Assembly (NCBI GenBank): GCA_032622095.1
Contig: CP136068.1
Span: 153,291,151 to 153,355,150, forward strand
Reading direction: 5' to 3'
DNA from: Siphonodentalium dalli
Lineage: Eukaryota > Mollusca > Scaphopoda > Gadilida > Siphonodentaliidae
DNA length: 64,000 nt
Part shown: positions 1-13,305 of the stretch, one piece after another
Position numbering within the stretch: position 1 is the stretch's first letter
How the letters are laid out: each line of letters begins with the position of its first letter
Notes under the pieces: model-generated
Database searches by the model: none
What the model saw: the letters and a program-made list of their open reading frames with translations, nothing else
Told to the model about the DNA's origin: nothing
Position numbers and translations under genes: made by a program

Positions 1-176
1 GGCGGTGGAAGCATAGACGCTCTTTATAAGAGGCGACGGACGCTATAAATAAGAGGCGGCGGAAGCATAGACGCTCTTTATAAGAGGCGACGGAAGCTAT
101 AAATAAGAGGCGGCGGAAGCATCGACGCTCTTTATAAGAGGTGACGCAAGCACTGACGCTCTTTATAAGAGGTTAT
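1..176. repeat. Satellite-like direct repeats with CTCTTTATAAGAGG palindrome
   Basis: Monomers of about 55-60 bp built from GACGCTCTTTATAAGAGGCG and GAAGCTATAAATAAGAGG. The 115 bp at 61-175 recur nearly unchanged at 2098-2215. Confidence 0.7.
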
Positions 177-2097
177 CAGGAACCCAATTTCAAAGCTCAG
201 ATATAGTAGACCGATCACACGTGGAAGATGATGTTTTATATTTGTGATGCCACGTGTTGGAGAATTCCAGTTTGAACCAGGCATAACCATATATGGAAAT
301 CGAAGTGTAGAAAATACAGAATTCAAAAATCGAATCTAACAGCTCTGAACTTCGAAAGGTGGATTCATCTCCTTAAATTAAAATAGGGGTTTTAAATCGG
401 ATGGGTATATATCTTTAACTATCTGGGTGTGTATAATTCAGGGTTTTTTTTTAATTTAATTATGCTGTTATTTTTGTTTTTATCAAAAACTCGGTGTAAC
501 TGTGGTCTGTTTCAAGTACTTTATTTAATAATAAAAAACATTCCCATTATTCCTATGTTGTCCGGTTATGCATGCAAAATGGCGACTTTAGGCGTTGGCA
601 TCAGCATTGACCTTTTACCGGATTGAGAGATTCGATTATTTTTACGGATAAATGTCATAAGAAATTACCACATGTATAGGAACACTTCTAATAAGATTTT
701 TACATCCTTAAATTAACACGACGCCCATGGTTCGACACACCAAGAGTGGCCCAACATCGCCTTGACATGGGGTCATCACAGATCGGTGTGAACGTGTGTG
801 CGTCAGCACGCGTGATGTCAACTTCGAAGGCTTGTCTACCTTTTGTGGTGCATTTGTATTCGCCGAGAAGAGTGCAATGGTGTAATTTCAAGTCGTCTCT
901 TGAGCCTCTGGAACCAAGCTTCAAGATTTATTATTCTATTTCTAACAAGATGACATAATAGAGATGAATGTGGTGGCCCTTATACATAAATAATAATATA
1001 CATCGTAATGCCAAAATATATATAAAATAAAACATCACGAATTAGTCCATCGATTGCAGAACTCATTCGAAAAATTCATAATTTGTTTTTGCTTCCCTCT
1101 ATTCCGTAAAGATGTTCGCGATATAGATATAGTATACGGTTTGTCTTTGGTAGGTGGGGACATATTACAGACACGTATGATATGTTTTACCTTTGGCCAT
1201 TTTTGGGACATATGACTGATTTAGTTTCCATTTTAACACGTTTTTGCCGACCATTTTTCGACACCCACCCCCTAGAATCACGAAATAAATTGCAATGTGT
1301 CCATGAGTTTTATGTACGGATTGACCTAAACTGACAAATGCCGGATATTTAGTAATGTTACGATGAGAAACAATCTATACTGGCTGTCTAAATGTAGTCA
1401 TAAGACCACACTCTCACCTCCTCATATGTGCTCGGATTTTTTACCCCCCCCCCTCCCACCCAAGCAAAAGAAAAATGACAAAAAAAAAGCAATCACCACC
1501 ATTCGTATCATATGGGCATCACCAAAACCATCAGTAAGTTATACGTCGAATTACATTTGACACAGAACGCGAGGCTCTATTTCCAATTTTTAATAAATCA
1601 CTATATTCTTTATTGAAACTGAGAACAATTAAAAAAAATTCTAGACCATCAGTCATGAAAAGAACTTGTCGTTTCCTTAAATACATTCAACAGACCGTTG
1701 GAACCTCTCCTGGTTAGCCAACGGACGGACCAGGCTGGCAACCTGTCAATCTGCCATATCATACAGTTCTATATACTAGTTTGTTAAATCCTGTGCCATG
1801 CGCCGACAAGTGGGTCCCTATATAAGCGGGAAAAGACTAATCAAATTGTCAAATTTAGCCAGTGCCAATAATTTGGTCTACTCCACTACCCCCCCCCCCC
1901 CCAAAGCAACAATAAGAATCGAGACTCCACTTCTCCGCGCGTGGCTAAGGATAGGTATTGTTTATTGTCATTCAGGTTTGTTTGTTTTTTCTTTTCTTCG
2001 TACCATGTATATCTTGGTTGGAAGATTAAACATATCTAGAATAGTATCACAAAATATCATAACTGAGAACGCTCTTTATTTTCTAGTGCTTCTTAAC
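177..2097. other. 1.9 kb between satellite blocks, no confident gene
   Basis: Contains an inverted interspersed repeat (225-305, related to 3,845-3,925), poly-C runs near 1,445 and 1,890, and one possible exon on the minus strand (700-924). Confidence 0.5.
700..924 (-). CDS. Possible terminal exon, unknown protein (weak)
   Basis: A 74-codon minus-strand frame whose residues (HHCTLLGEYKC, RRCWATLGVSNHG) and higher G+C look less random than the surroundings. A plausible acceptor (GGTTCCAG) lies at its start. No family recognised and no partner exon found, so it could be chance or a decayed gene end. Confidence 0.2.
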   Translation of the reverse strand: MKLGSRGSRDDLKLHHCTLLGEYKCTTKGRQAFEVDITRADAHTFTPICDDPMSRRCWATLGVSNHGRRVNLRM

Positions 2098-2215
2098 GGA
2101 AGCATGGACGCTCTTTATAAGAGGCGACGGAAGCTATAAATAAGAGGCGGCGGAAGCATAGACGCTCTTTATAAGAGGTGACGCAAGCATTGACGCTCTT
2201 TATAAGAGGTGATCA
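2098..2215. repeat. Second block of the same satellite
   Basis: Same order of monomers as 61-175, ending GGTGATCAGG against GGTTATCAGG. The two blocks bracket about 1.9 kb. A degenerate relative (ACGCTCTTTAT) is at 40,085-40,135. Confidence 0.7.
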
Positions 2216-2886
2216 GGGGAATTTTTTTCTACGCAGATAAAAATTAAAAAAAGTGTGAAAACTCCTATTGAAAGTCGACATCTGACGACAACAACCTCAT
2301 AGTAATAGCTCATGTGTCAGATCTAATAATTTAATGGTACAAAAATAAAACGTACAAATGTTGGTTTTATGGTGCCAGATCTGACAGGGCATCTTGAAAC
2401 TGAGATAGAATTTGTTAGAATCTACTGAAACACGTATCACATTTCACTCCAATTTCGTAATTTGTTTCGTGACATGTTTTGAGTATATCCTGGACACTTT
2501 ATTTTCTCAGCAACTTCAATAAATGTTCTGTTCATGTTTGCTATTTACGACTAAGACAAAACGATATTATATCATAATATAATTTCACATAAATCATCCT
2601 GAAATCTGGGCTATAAAATTGTAGTTCCATAAATTCGACGATTTTCTGGGGGACATGATAATTCCTATCACTCAATTAATTTAACAAGTCACTTCTCATC
2701 GCATCGGCAGAGTTGAGAGAATCAAGAGTAATATCATTTACAACAAGGATAATTATGACTGATATAATATGAAATACTAATCCCCCGGAAGGCCTAACAA
2801 AAGCACAGGTGAGATTATATGCCTTGTAGCATCACCATGGTTTATTGAATGGGGTTTAATGTTCGCGCCCAGTTGGAGATGGTCAG

Positions 2887-3123
2887 TTACGTCATAGGTC
2901 AAGTGACCAGACATGATTCCCAGCTCGCACGTGCCCCCATTGACAACTTACAATCACGTTTCTTTGTAACATATGCCATTATCAAATTTGTGGGTGCTTA
3001 CAACCGACCAATGAAATTCGAGTGCTTAGTGTTGGTATTTTCTGATTGGGCCAGAGCTTATGCGATGGGTTTTGTTACACTATATGGTATTTCTTTTCAC
3101 TATTCACATGGAATCTTATAAAT
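2887..3123 (+). promoter_or_regulatory. Promoter of copy A: CRE, E-box block, CCAAT boxes, TATA
   Basis: Comparison with the copy B promoter shows shared elements in the same order: TTACGTCAT (CRE half-palindrome, 2887-2895), a 30-bp block at 2928-2957 identical in B that starts CACGTG and contains CCATTGACAA, CCAAT at 3008, inverted ATTGG at 3045, and TTATAAAT at 3116-3123. The TATA-like site lies about 100 bp before the start codon. The E-box just upstream of TATA is CACATG here but CACGTG in B. Factor identities are guesses from consensus motifs. Confidence 0.65.
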
Positions 3124-3220
3124 ATGCGATGCAATGGGGTGGAAATCAAACCCTCAATTATTCAGCTAACAGTCTTATGCCATTATACAATTGTGAAACA
3201 TTGTGATATATTCTTCAATC

Positions 3221-6200
3221 ATGGAGACGTGTGTTCTTATTCCAAAACAACTGACTTTTGTGTTGACTTTAAATCGTGATCCCAGGAATATATTGGAGAT
3301 GGGCGCTACAATATGGAGCAAGGAAATCATTCCTTCTGGATTCTTGTTTTATCCGGGTGACGGGGATATAGTTCATGATCACATAGATATATTCTCAACT
3401 CTGCCAACAGACGATGTAAGTTGAATTATGTTATCGATTCGTGTCACTGAAAGTTTATATTCCAAGTTCAGATGTGTATTAAGCCCACATCGCCATACAT
3501 GTTGCAGGCACAATCGAAATTACCGAAGTCTCATTGTTCTATTCGTTCCAGACAGAGACCCGGCGACCGGTTGGGGGAGTAGCCCATGAGTGTTATTTCA
3601 ACTAAAAGTTCATCCCATACTCGCAATTAGTTGCATAGTACAAGTGTCATGCTTTCAAAACTATTGCACAACAACTGACAACAGTCAGGGAACCAATATT
3701 GCACGAAGCCATGATGTTCATATTAAAGGTACACAATCCGATTCGATGGTCCCTATATTACTATTTCTTCGGCTTCGGGGTGAAACATATTTGATATGAG
3801 TCCTGGAACCCATCCTGCAATATTATATTTCGATCTTAAATATGTTTATTTTCTCCATCTCGAATTCAATATATGGTTATGCCTGGTTGTAACTGAAATT
3901 CCCCAGCACGTGTCGTCAAAAACGTAAACAACCACCTGTATATTGAGGTATCTACTGTATATTGAGGTATATACTGTATGTTGAGGTATATACTGTCAAT
4001 TTTGTTAATAATAGCCTTTGTCTTTTATCCGATCTGCCAAAGCCACTACGGACCGTGATCTCCCGATCCCGTGTTACGGCATCCGCGCATATTCGTATAT
4101 TTATCTCTATAGAAGTTTTTTCTAGGCTGTCAAATATTCGAGATGGAGAATATAAATTTCAAACAACAAAATATGTGACACTGCGCCACCGTGTAATAAT
4201 GGTTCCAAAATAATAAATATAGTAATTATAAAACAATAGCGTCCAATTCCTGTGAATTACTGGCTGATGGTTCCCGCCAAAATTAAACGGTTTTTTCATT
4301 CAAACAGAAGCGTGGCCGTTAACCGACGTAAGAAGATCTGTAAATTATCTCCTCGTTGATTATTCTTGGTTCTGGTATCACAGGTCGGCAATTTGTCGGT
4401 AGTCATAACTCTCCTCTGTCATCCGGGGCTCTGGGAATACCCCGCTGAGTACCAATCTCGCGCATCACAAACAGTTTGGACAGTGGTGTTTGGTTCTGGC
4501 CATTATTATAGATAAGATTAACCTCACAGAGCCGTAAAACCCCAACATATCTAAATTAGATGCTACTGTTTATCTTCACGGCTTGCTGAGTCTAGTGATT
4601 AATGTGCATCTTGTGATGAAACACGTAAGTGAAGTTACAACACACGGAATTTATCGCTAGATTCCAGATGTAATATGTGTGTCAGCGATCTCATGCTATC
4701 TATCTGATGTTACAAGTCTGTCATTATAAGTCATTGAATATTCCGTGCAATTTATACGCTTAATTCTCAAATGTGAAACTTATATTAAATTTAGTTTATA
4801 TCTCTGTTCCTGTTCTTGTTATTCATACAGAATAGTTTACCATTCTTGGTCAATTAGTTGGTGTTTATGGTCGTTTTTGCCGCAAAGGCCATATCGCAAT
4901 TGAAATTTAATTGTGAAGTAAATACATTGCAAATGGTTAATGCCACTATGATGCCACCAACTTCACATAGAAACCCATGCATCACAGAGAAGAAGCTTGT
5001 TACGAAATTAATCAAGGAATCTTAATATACATTATACATTGGAATTGTCTATTGGTCATCTGGAGGGGTTTTCATGTGACAAAAGCAGGCGACAGGCAGA
5101 ATAACAGATGATACAAGAGCAGAATTATTCACATTCATTGGTGGGAAATGTTGTTCAGGTTGAGCTTATTATCTGAACATTTCCTAAGGGAATTATGAGT
5201 ATTTCCCGTATGGAAATATTTAAGACAAATCCGAGCACATGGTTGTTTGGAATCCAGTGTTGTTGCGATATAATATGACTACTTGTAAATGTGCTAAATC
5301 GCATGAGGTCTCAATCTCGTACACAAACGTCGAAAAATAATTCAAAGCCGGACGTATCTGGGTAATTCTTTAAATTTTGCTTGGCTCTTCGCACAGGTTC
5401 GTCACAAGTTTGGATGCTACGAGCTGGTTATGGACATCTGCGGAGAAAAGGTTCGACATTGTAACTGGATCAGATTCCTGCAGTCATCTAGCGACCATAG
5501 CTGCGTCAACATCGTCGCTCTGAGATTGAATGGTCACGTGATGTACCAGGTCGTCAATGAGATTCTGCCTAACGACGAGCTCATCGTGTACTTCGACGAG
5601 GGTGACATTGAATCATCAGATCGGACGTCAGACGGCATTCACGAGCCAATCGAAACAGCGGAGTCTGAACACGACGGTGAGTTTGCTTTCCGTCAAAGTA
5701 ACTATACTCCTTGCTAAACCAGCATTTTCTCAGGTCCTATGATGATCCGAACTTAGTGGATCACAATCGATACATAGTGTGTCTGACTTTTGCAAGCATC
5801 ATTGTCTGGGAAGTATCTATAGTCTCAAATTAACATTGGTTTCGGTTACTTTTTCCGATCTGTTCCTATATCCCCTAATTTCAGTTTATAAAATGCATAA
5901 TCGAGGTGATTAATGTGTGAACATCAGCAACTTCAACTTCAGTCTGACCCAATAGGTCTCCCATATAGCAGTTGAATGAGGTCATATGTGCTGAATTTGG
6001 TTACGATACCCTGCTGTGTGGGATAACGTCCCTAAATTCACCCTCTGGGGACCTCATTCTGAAAACACTATTTCTTCACTTGGAGCAACCAAATTATCAT
6101 TGACTTAACCCTTTACCCAACAAACCGGCCAAAACCGGCCAAATAAAGCTTCAACATCCTAAAATATCTTCGGTCTGTCTCAATAGAACCATACAAATAT

Positions 6201-9200
6201 GGATATCATTGGAACCGGCTCCTTGACCACATTGTGATAGTTATAGTTATGCCCTGTGCCAATGCATTCTCTTATATATGCGAGTCGACCATAGGTCGCC
6301 TCGCATATATAAGAGAATGCATTGGCCTAAAAAAAATCTTTTTTTAACACTTTTTTACCATTTTTTCTTACATTCTTTAACAATTTTATAATTTTTAATG
6401 TATTAAGCCAATGCATTCTCTTATATATGCGAGGCGACCTATGGTCGACTCGCATATATAAGAGAATGCATTGGCACAGGGCCCTTCTGTTGGGTAAAGG
6501 GTTAAGGCCGATCAGTTTTTCATTTTACTCACCACTGTGGAAGAACTATAACATATCTTTTTATCACATTTTAGTTGAGGAGATCGATGTGTGTGACATA
6601 TCGATGGAGTCATCCGAGATCAGATCAACCAACTCATCTCCATCACCAACAGAATCGGAGAAATACATACTGACGTCACCAGGGTTACCACACATCTCAC
6701 CAGCTGGGATCAGTCGTCTAACACCAACATCAGAGTTATCTCTCTTGCGTGACGGTGATTACCGATCTGGAACCAGTAACGTCACGACATCAGACGAGTC
6801 TGCTACTCTCAGTACGCCAGACACAACAAAGGTAGGAACAGCTTTTCTAAACTAAATTACGATTTCATACACTAAACACTTTTCAGTAATTATGTGTTGA
6901 ATAGTTAGGAAAAGACTAACAACTACCTAAGCAAAGGAAGAACATCAAACGATTAAACAACAACAACAATGGAAATTAAGAACTGATATATAAATGTTGT
7001 AAACATAAAATGAGAAATAACTAATATTGTATGAAAGGAAACACTCGCTTCGATATATCCAAGTAGAATCATGTCTGAAGCAAAACATGACACATTTCCC
7101 TCGTATTTCAGGCACTATCACCACTACCAAACACGTACAGCACCATCAGACACAGCACGCCTGTCCCTGGTTCGATGTCCTCTTTCGGACGGAAACGGGT
7201 GAAATCCTGGCTGTCATGTGGGTTCTGTGGAAAGAAATTCGACCGACCATCTCTACTAAAACGACACGAAAGAACACATACGGGTAAGAACTCTATAATG
7301 GCAGTTTATTTATAGACGTTTCCTTGGAGATACATATGGCATGCTGTTCTTTTGAAAGTTGGAACGTCTTTTAAATCTAACATGTTTTCGTGGAAAAATC
7401 CAATTGAATGATGTACACCGCTCAACGTTTTCGCAGATAAATATAAAGTGCATGGTTATACATGTACATAGAAAGGGGCGAAAAAGACTTTTGTAAGCCA
7501 CTCAATAGTAAGATAAAAGCAACTAAATTGCTAACCGGTCCTGTTAATGGATTAAAGTTTTGTACGGAGATACAGACAGTTGGTGTGGAATATTATTTGG
7601 ACTTGATACAGAACAATGTGTGCTTAACTCGCGTTCCTTGTTGAAGATAGGCCCAAATGTGCTACCTCGTTTAGTTAACAGCCATTGATTCATTTCGATT
7701 TTTAACCGAATTATCATATTAAACCACACATTTTACTTCATTGTAGGAGAGAAGCCGCACGCATGCGATCTTTGCGATAAAGCCTTCTCGACGTCCAGTT
7801 CGCTGAACACACATCGACGCATCCACAGCGGAGAGAAGCCTCATCAGTGTCCAATCTGCGGCAAGCGATTCACGGCCAGTTCCAACCTCTACTATCACAG
7901 AATGACACACACAAAGGTCGGTACACATACATTAACCATTCCATGACTGGAGCTTCATGAAATGTATAAAATTCATATGCCAATGCATTCTCTTATATAT
8001 GCGAGTCTCCCACAGGGAGCTTCGATTATATAAGAGAATAAACCGGCCTAGCAATATTTACCTGGACCTTGTAAGCCAGTACATTCCCTTATATATGCGA
8101 GTCTCTCATAATATATGCGAGGCTCCCTATGGGAGACTCGAATATATAAGAGAATGCACTGGGATCTTTTATTTAATGCTTCACCAGCTCAGCTCCCGTT
8201 ATGAAAGGGTTGTTAATCTTATTTGTTCAACTGGATCGCATCCTCAGTGGAACGCATTATATAACTTCAGTTTCCAAGAAACTTATTGAGATACTATGTG
8301 GCTTTCTTTTAAATTCGCCAGGGTATATCTGTTTTGTTTTGTTCGCCATGGTTTACTAGTTATTTGCCATTATGTTCGTCGATATATTCGCATAGCACCA
8401 TTTGATACAGGTTATAATTATTTTGTAGTGTAATGTCTTATCACGGACTCATTTTTAGACTTCTGGTACTGCTGTTTACACACTTATATAATAAGAACTA
8501 ACTAGCATGTGGATGAACATCATGTTTAGCAGAGATTTCATATATTTCAGTAGGTCTGTGTAACGTCTATATTGCACTAAACATGTTTATCTTTCGACTG
8601 CAGGATAAGCCACACAAATGCACGAAATGCGCCAAGTCATTCCCGACCCCCGGAGATCTGAGAAGCCACATGTATGTGCACAGCGGGACGTGGCCGTTTA
8701 CGTGTGACGTCTGTCGTCGCGGATTCACCAAGCAGACGAACCTTAAAAACCACATGCTGTTACACAACGGTGAGTCCATATGGTTTATACACACAACATA
8801 ACGTTGGACAACGTTGCCCACCTTTTTTAATCCAGTAACCAGAAAACTATAGATCATCTCGAAATAGTATATTTTAAATGGCGCGAAAAAGTGAGAGAAC
8901 ACTCTTCGCTAGTGGCAACCACCACTCTCGAAATACTAATGCAGAGCTCGTGTTGAAAAGCCCACTATCCTTTGCAAACATGTGGAGGTGTGTATGTTTA
9001 CTATATAAACACCGACCATATATGTCACCCGCCATATCAAATCCAGTCGTAAGTCGGGATTTTTTTACCCTGTGCCAATGCATTCTCTTATATATGCGAG
9101 TCAACCATAGGTCGCCTCGCATATATAAGAGAATGCATTTGCCTAACAATTTTTTACAATTTTAATAATTTTTTCTTGTATTCTTTAACAAATTTATAAT

Positions 9201-10417
9201 TTCACCCATACAGAGCCCCAGACAAACATGAGCAGACGACACTCTTCTATATGCTTCTATATATGTGTGGGGCTCCCTACAGGGTAATGGATGTTTTTTT
9301 AATTTTATGTCCTAAAAATTGTAAGAAACATTTATTTAAAAAAAATGATAAAAAATAGTTAGGCCAATGCATTCTCTTATATATGCGAGGCGACCTATGG
9401 TCGACTCGCATATATAAGAGAATGCATTGGCACAGGGTAAAAACATCCCGACTTACGACTGGATTTGATATGGCGAGTCACATATACAGTCAGTTTAGCC
9501 GAATAACGCAAAATACCAGTAAATGAGTATGTCACTCCCTCTTTTGCTACTCGGTTTGCATATGCCCAACTCAACCGCTATTCGCGATTCAACAACACGG
9601 CTGGTACGCAGCTTTTATAGCACAAACTTTCGATTTTTGTTTTATTATTTTCCAGACCAAATGACATATTTCGATGTAATTCAGTCTAAAACATCTTTTT
9701 ATGTTGAAAACTATAGATAATACATCAGCAAATGTGTGAAAACTATGATAGTATTGTAAAATCACAAAGTAATATACTCCATATGTTCTTAACTGGCACG
9801 CAGGAAACATCCCTCTCTGTTAACTGGTATTGGGGGGTGGGTCACATCCTAATAAATACTTTGCATACAGTGATATATAATATATCTTAAATATAGATGT
9901 GACTAGTACCGCAGCAGGAAATATGAATGCTGTGTATTCCCTACTGGACATTATAATAAACTTGAACGAGAATTAATATAATTGAACAAAATCAAATCAA
10001 CATAATTTTGAATATATATGCTGTTAAAACCCCACCAGAAAACAAATTCATGCAACTAATTAATTCTAATTGGCATTTACCACATTTTCAATCAATTGGT
10101 GTATTATAGTTATTACATTTTCTCTCGCAGATAAAGCGGAAGCTGGTAGGACCAATCTTAAACATGAAACACAGAGCTCGTCAACACGACTGTCGCCTAG
10201 CAACAACCAAGAAGCAGACGACTCGGGGTATGGAACCAGTTTCAACCACATGGTACCCTACTCACAACCAAGCAGACAAGTCGACATGTCCTGGAACTCA
10301 CCGATGTGGACGCAACCTGTCTGGATGTCGACGTCGCACAGCTCACCAGATCTACTCCACGCATCATACCAGAATCATTTCCAGGCTCCGATGGTGCCAC
10401 TAAATGGCGGATTCTGA
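3221..10417 (+). CDS. PR/SET-domain protein with five C2H2 zinc fingers, copy A (PRDM-type), 7 exons, 508 aa
   Basis: Likely nuclear DNA-binding regulator. The exons I assign by GT-AG sites are 3221-3415, 5397-5676, 6575-6831, 7112-7283, 7747-7916, 8604-8769 and 10131-10417; they sum to 1,527 nt and stay in frame. The PR domain spans about residues 5-135, split by intron 1, with NWIRFL at 88-93, NIVAL at 103-107 and PNDELIVYF at 123-131. This is PR rather than classical catalytic SET, as usual for PRDM proteins. A Ser/Thr-rich acidic linker (159-244) follows. Zinc fingers lie at 280-300, 308-328, 336-356, 364-384 and 392-412, with HTGEKP/HSGEKP linkers between fingers 1-3. The tail is Ser/Gln/Asn-rich and ends NGGF. 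ATG 3221 is chosen because it lies 98 bp after a TATA box and is conserved in copy B. A possible poly(A) signal AATAAA lies at 10701. I cannot assign the exact PRDM subfamily; the finger array also resembles five-finger Glass-type proteins. Confidence 0.88.
4326..4560. promoter_or_regulatory. Conserved kappaB/GATA-like module, copy 1 (intron 1 of gene A)
   Basis: One of four related blocks. It opens with AGATCTGTAAATTATCT, then has GCTCTGGGAATACCCCGCTG (kappaB-like GGGAATACCCC at 4433-4443), then AATCTCGCGCATC, and closes with AGATAAG near 4510. The core from about 4410 to 4475 is nearly the same in all four copies. Its frame is not conserved between copies, so I read it as regulatory or a small structured RNA rather than coding. 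Confidence 0.5.
6105..6505. mobile_element. Foldback element with two internal hairpins, intron 2 of gene A
   Basis: The outer inverted repeats are TTAACCCTTTACCCAACA (6105-6122) and its complement (6488-6505). Inside are two 69-bp palindromes (6258-6326 and 6407-6475), themselves in inverted orientation. The element ends 69 bp before exon 3. It has no coding capacity. Confidence 0.7.
7979..8162. repeat. Two diverged copies of the 69-bp hairpin module, intron 5 of gene A
   Basis: 7979-8048 and 8074-8162 carry the CATTCTCTTATATATGCGAG arm and its complement with altered loops (CTCCCACAGGGAG type instead of GACCATAGGTC). The second contains an extra internal TATATGCGAG. No outer foldback arms are present. 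Confidence 0.6.
9018..9486. mobile_element. Foldback element with nested hairpins, intron 6 of gene A
   Basis: The outer arms run from ATATGTCAC through GTAAGTCGGGAT at left to ATCCCGACTTAC through GTCACATAT at right. Each arm carries a 69-bp palindrome (9073-9142, 9363-9431) with CATTCTCTTATATATGCGAG arms. The centre has a GCTTCTATATATGTGTGGGG segment. Same element as 32995-33459. Confidence 0.75.
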
Positions 10418-11919
10418 ATCGGAAAGTCACTGCAATATAGCACATGTATATCTATAATTATCTATAATGCAGGATAGACACTCTAGTCATATATGCCATA
10501 TTTATCTATATTACTGTTATGTTGACAATTTGTTAAGTTTGTTTAGATTTAAAGAATACGTTTTGATTATTAAATACATTTCCATACATTTCGCTGTTGT
10601 TCTCTGTTCTAATCCGCGAGGAAAATGCCCAAAATTGTCTTCATGCTATCGGATATGAACAACGGGTCTGAATAATTTTGATATAACACAAACGTTACGG
10701 AATAAAAATCCAGACACCTGTCTGCAATATCGACTCCCCTATCTATTCTTCTAAAATTTTAAAAGCAATATTCCAGCGAACTGGCGGAATAAACATAAAC
10801 CCATTTGTTGATACATATTGTATTAACTTTGATTGTTCCGAATATTCAGAACCAGAAATTTAATTTATCATTTATTTTTCCTGTCGATCACAGATTTTGC
10901 AATCACAACATCACACATTGTATAGGCTAGTTCCGATGGCCTTTCGAACCCGACGCATATGGAGAGTTGTGCAATCTTTCTCATAGTTTACGAATAAACT
11001 GAAATAAATGGACGCCTGATCATCAAAAGACATCGGTACCTTTATGGAGAAACCTGTGTTCATCTGTGATACTTGCGTAATCCCACCGTGAGTTATTGTC
11101 GCACCTCCAACAAAGGTTATTCATTAGTCGATCCTGAATGTAATTACTTCTATAATGATCCACTGTGGTCGAATGATTCCTAATTTGATCGTTTGAATAC
11201 CGGCGATTGTTACACCTTCAACACACTTCCAACACGCGTTGTTTCGTTTCTATCTAAATTTTTAATCTCCTTTGAATGTCGTGAAGTGGTCACCATCATC
11301 ACGAGTTGATCTCGATATTCATTCCATCTCCAACTGAGAGCATCAAAAGTGAACCATAGATAACTTTATATGTCAGCGTGAGAGTCAGGTGACGATCAGA
11401 CCCGCACTAAAATCTCAACAATATCAAGCTCACTCCAATACATAGAGAGTAACCAATTGGTTTCAACGGTTTCGTGACATAATTCATTAAGGGAGTAGGG
11501 CCTGATTGTAGCAATTGGTCAGATTCCCCAAGTGAATTATTTCTCGCAATCGTCGAAATTGATTTTATTCTGTTTATTTACACAACGGAAATTCCACCAT
11601 TAAAATGCGTTAGTTTTATAAATAATATGTGACAAAATAGTTCCTGATCAGCTGAATGCACCGCACTGTGCCCAACTTTTAGTAGCGTGGATGAATACGT
11701 CATTTGCATATTTGTGAACTTATGATTCCGGTTGACACAATTGGAACTGTCAGAACTAGAAACATATACATGTATATCTATCTTTATTATACTCCAATTC
11801 GCGCGCGGCTCGCTGTCACCAGGAACGTGATTCACAGGTGTGACATTACGACTATTAATTAACCGAGAAATCCTTATAAATCACCTGTATGTGCGTGTAA
11901 CAAATAGAGGATATAACAC

Positions 11920-12052
11920 AACGAGCTCCAAGTTTAGAGCGACATTTACAATGCGAGTCCTGTAAATTTGGTCGGGGCCGACCCCTTGACGAGGTCCAGA
12001 CCTGATTTACTTGACGAGTTTTGTAAATTTCGCTATAAACTGAGGACGAGTT
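11920..12052. repeat. Long hairpin element (133 bp), downstream of gene A
   Basis: AAGTTTAGAGCGACATTTACA pairs with TGTAAATTTCGCTATAAACT; the centre is GGTCGGGGCCGACC. A shorter form lies at 47,650-47,748 in unit B with better-matched arms. Confidence 0.6.
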
Positions 12053-13062
12053 AAGCCCGTTATTCAACAACCGCAGTTCTATTCAAACGTGCATGCGTGC
12101 ATGCATAATATGAGTGTAAATAATAGAAAAGTACTCCTTATATGACCAACATGCAGTGTTGGGAAGAAACTTGTAGCCCTCTGAAAGGAATTGCCTTTTC
12201 GTGAACGTGGCCAATAGGATAGATATTATTACAGAAGTAATCGGTTATAACGTCCATAATCGGAACAAAATACCGATTTACAACTCGCACCAAATGTTGA
12301 CATCTGACTTTCATTTATCAGAGCCGATTATTATTTGCGGATATCTGCCATGTGATCAACAATGAATGCACTTCGCTGGTCGGATGTTATGACTTAGTGA
12401 ACATTATCCGAAGTGGGGACACCGCGATTTCATGACATGTCAGTCAATAGAGTTATAAGCAAATACCTGGGTCCTGGTTGACAATTCACTTCCGTTATTT
12501 GTAGTTTATCGTCGTTTCAGCCGCAATTAATTTCCTGCCGAAAATCGTTACAATATGTGTTGAGAAACTACGGGTCATGGTTGCAAACGGAGATATAGTT
12601 TATTTGCTCCCGGAGTAAAAGTAGTTAAGTAGCATTAGAATAGGACAAATGTCAAGTCAGTGCAACTTAATATAAAACTTTTACTGCGGACTTTTTCGTT
12701 GGAATTAAAATGTATTTCTCGTTTTAATTATTAAAAAATAGTCCTCGAATAACAAGATAATGTGGTACATGTATAGCCTCTCCAATATTACTTCGAATAT
12801 ACACGCACATCAGAACAAGAAATTTGAACTATATACGGTCATCAGTCAGATATAAAACTTTATGATATATAATTCGAACAGGTAAACGGGTAGCTATAGC
12901 ACCCCGTTGCTTTTCTTTATTTTCTAGATTTTGATATACAATAAAAACAAAGCGTGTATCTTAATGGCGGTACAATCGACAGGCTTTTGACTTCCCGACA
13001 AACTATTTCCAAAACCTGATGTTTTCGATCTGAGATCATTATCTAACTGGTGGCGTCTGGTT

Positions 13063-13305
13063 TTACGTAAGGCGATCTGTAACTTATCTTCTTGTAATTT
13101 ATTCTCCTCTCTGAAAGAATTATACCGATCTCCAATAGTTACAATTTGTCTGTGGCCATAACTCTCCGTATGTCATCCGGGGATCTGGGAATTCCCCGCT
13201 GAGTACCAATCTCGCGCATCGTAAACAGTTTGTTCTGTAGTGCTTTACCTCACCGATTGTTATGGTCATTATCAGATAGGAAGAAGTTCACACAGTCGTA
13301 AGTTT
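13063..13305. promoter_or_regulatory. Conserved kappaB/GATA-like module, copy 2 (downstream of gene A)
   Basis: It has the same block order as in intron 1. Here the kappaB-like site is the perfect palindromic form GGGAATTCCCC (13187-13197), followed by GCTGAGTACCAATCTCGCGC. A GATA-type CAGATAGG lies near 13275. It ends about 190 bp before the retrotransposon insertion site. Confidence 0.5.

Noticed and set aside
8567-8902. 111-codon minus-strand ORF
   Set aside because: Antisense shadow of zinc-finger exon 6 of gene A.
7979-9431. CRISPR-like spaced palindromes
   Set aside because: Spacing is irregular, the modules are in inverted pairs and the DNA is clearly eukaryotic; they are mobile palindromes.
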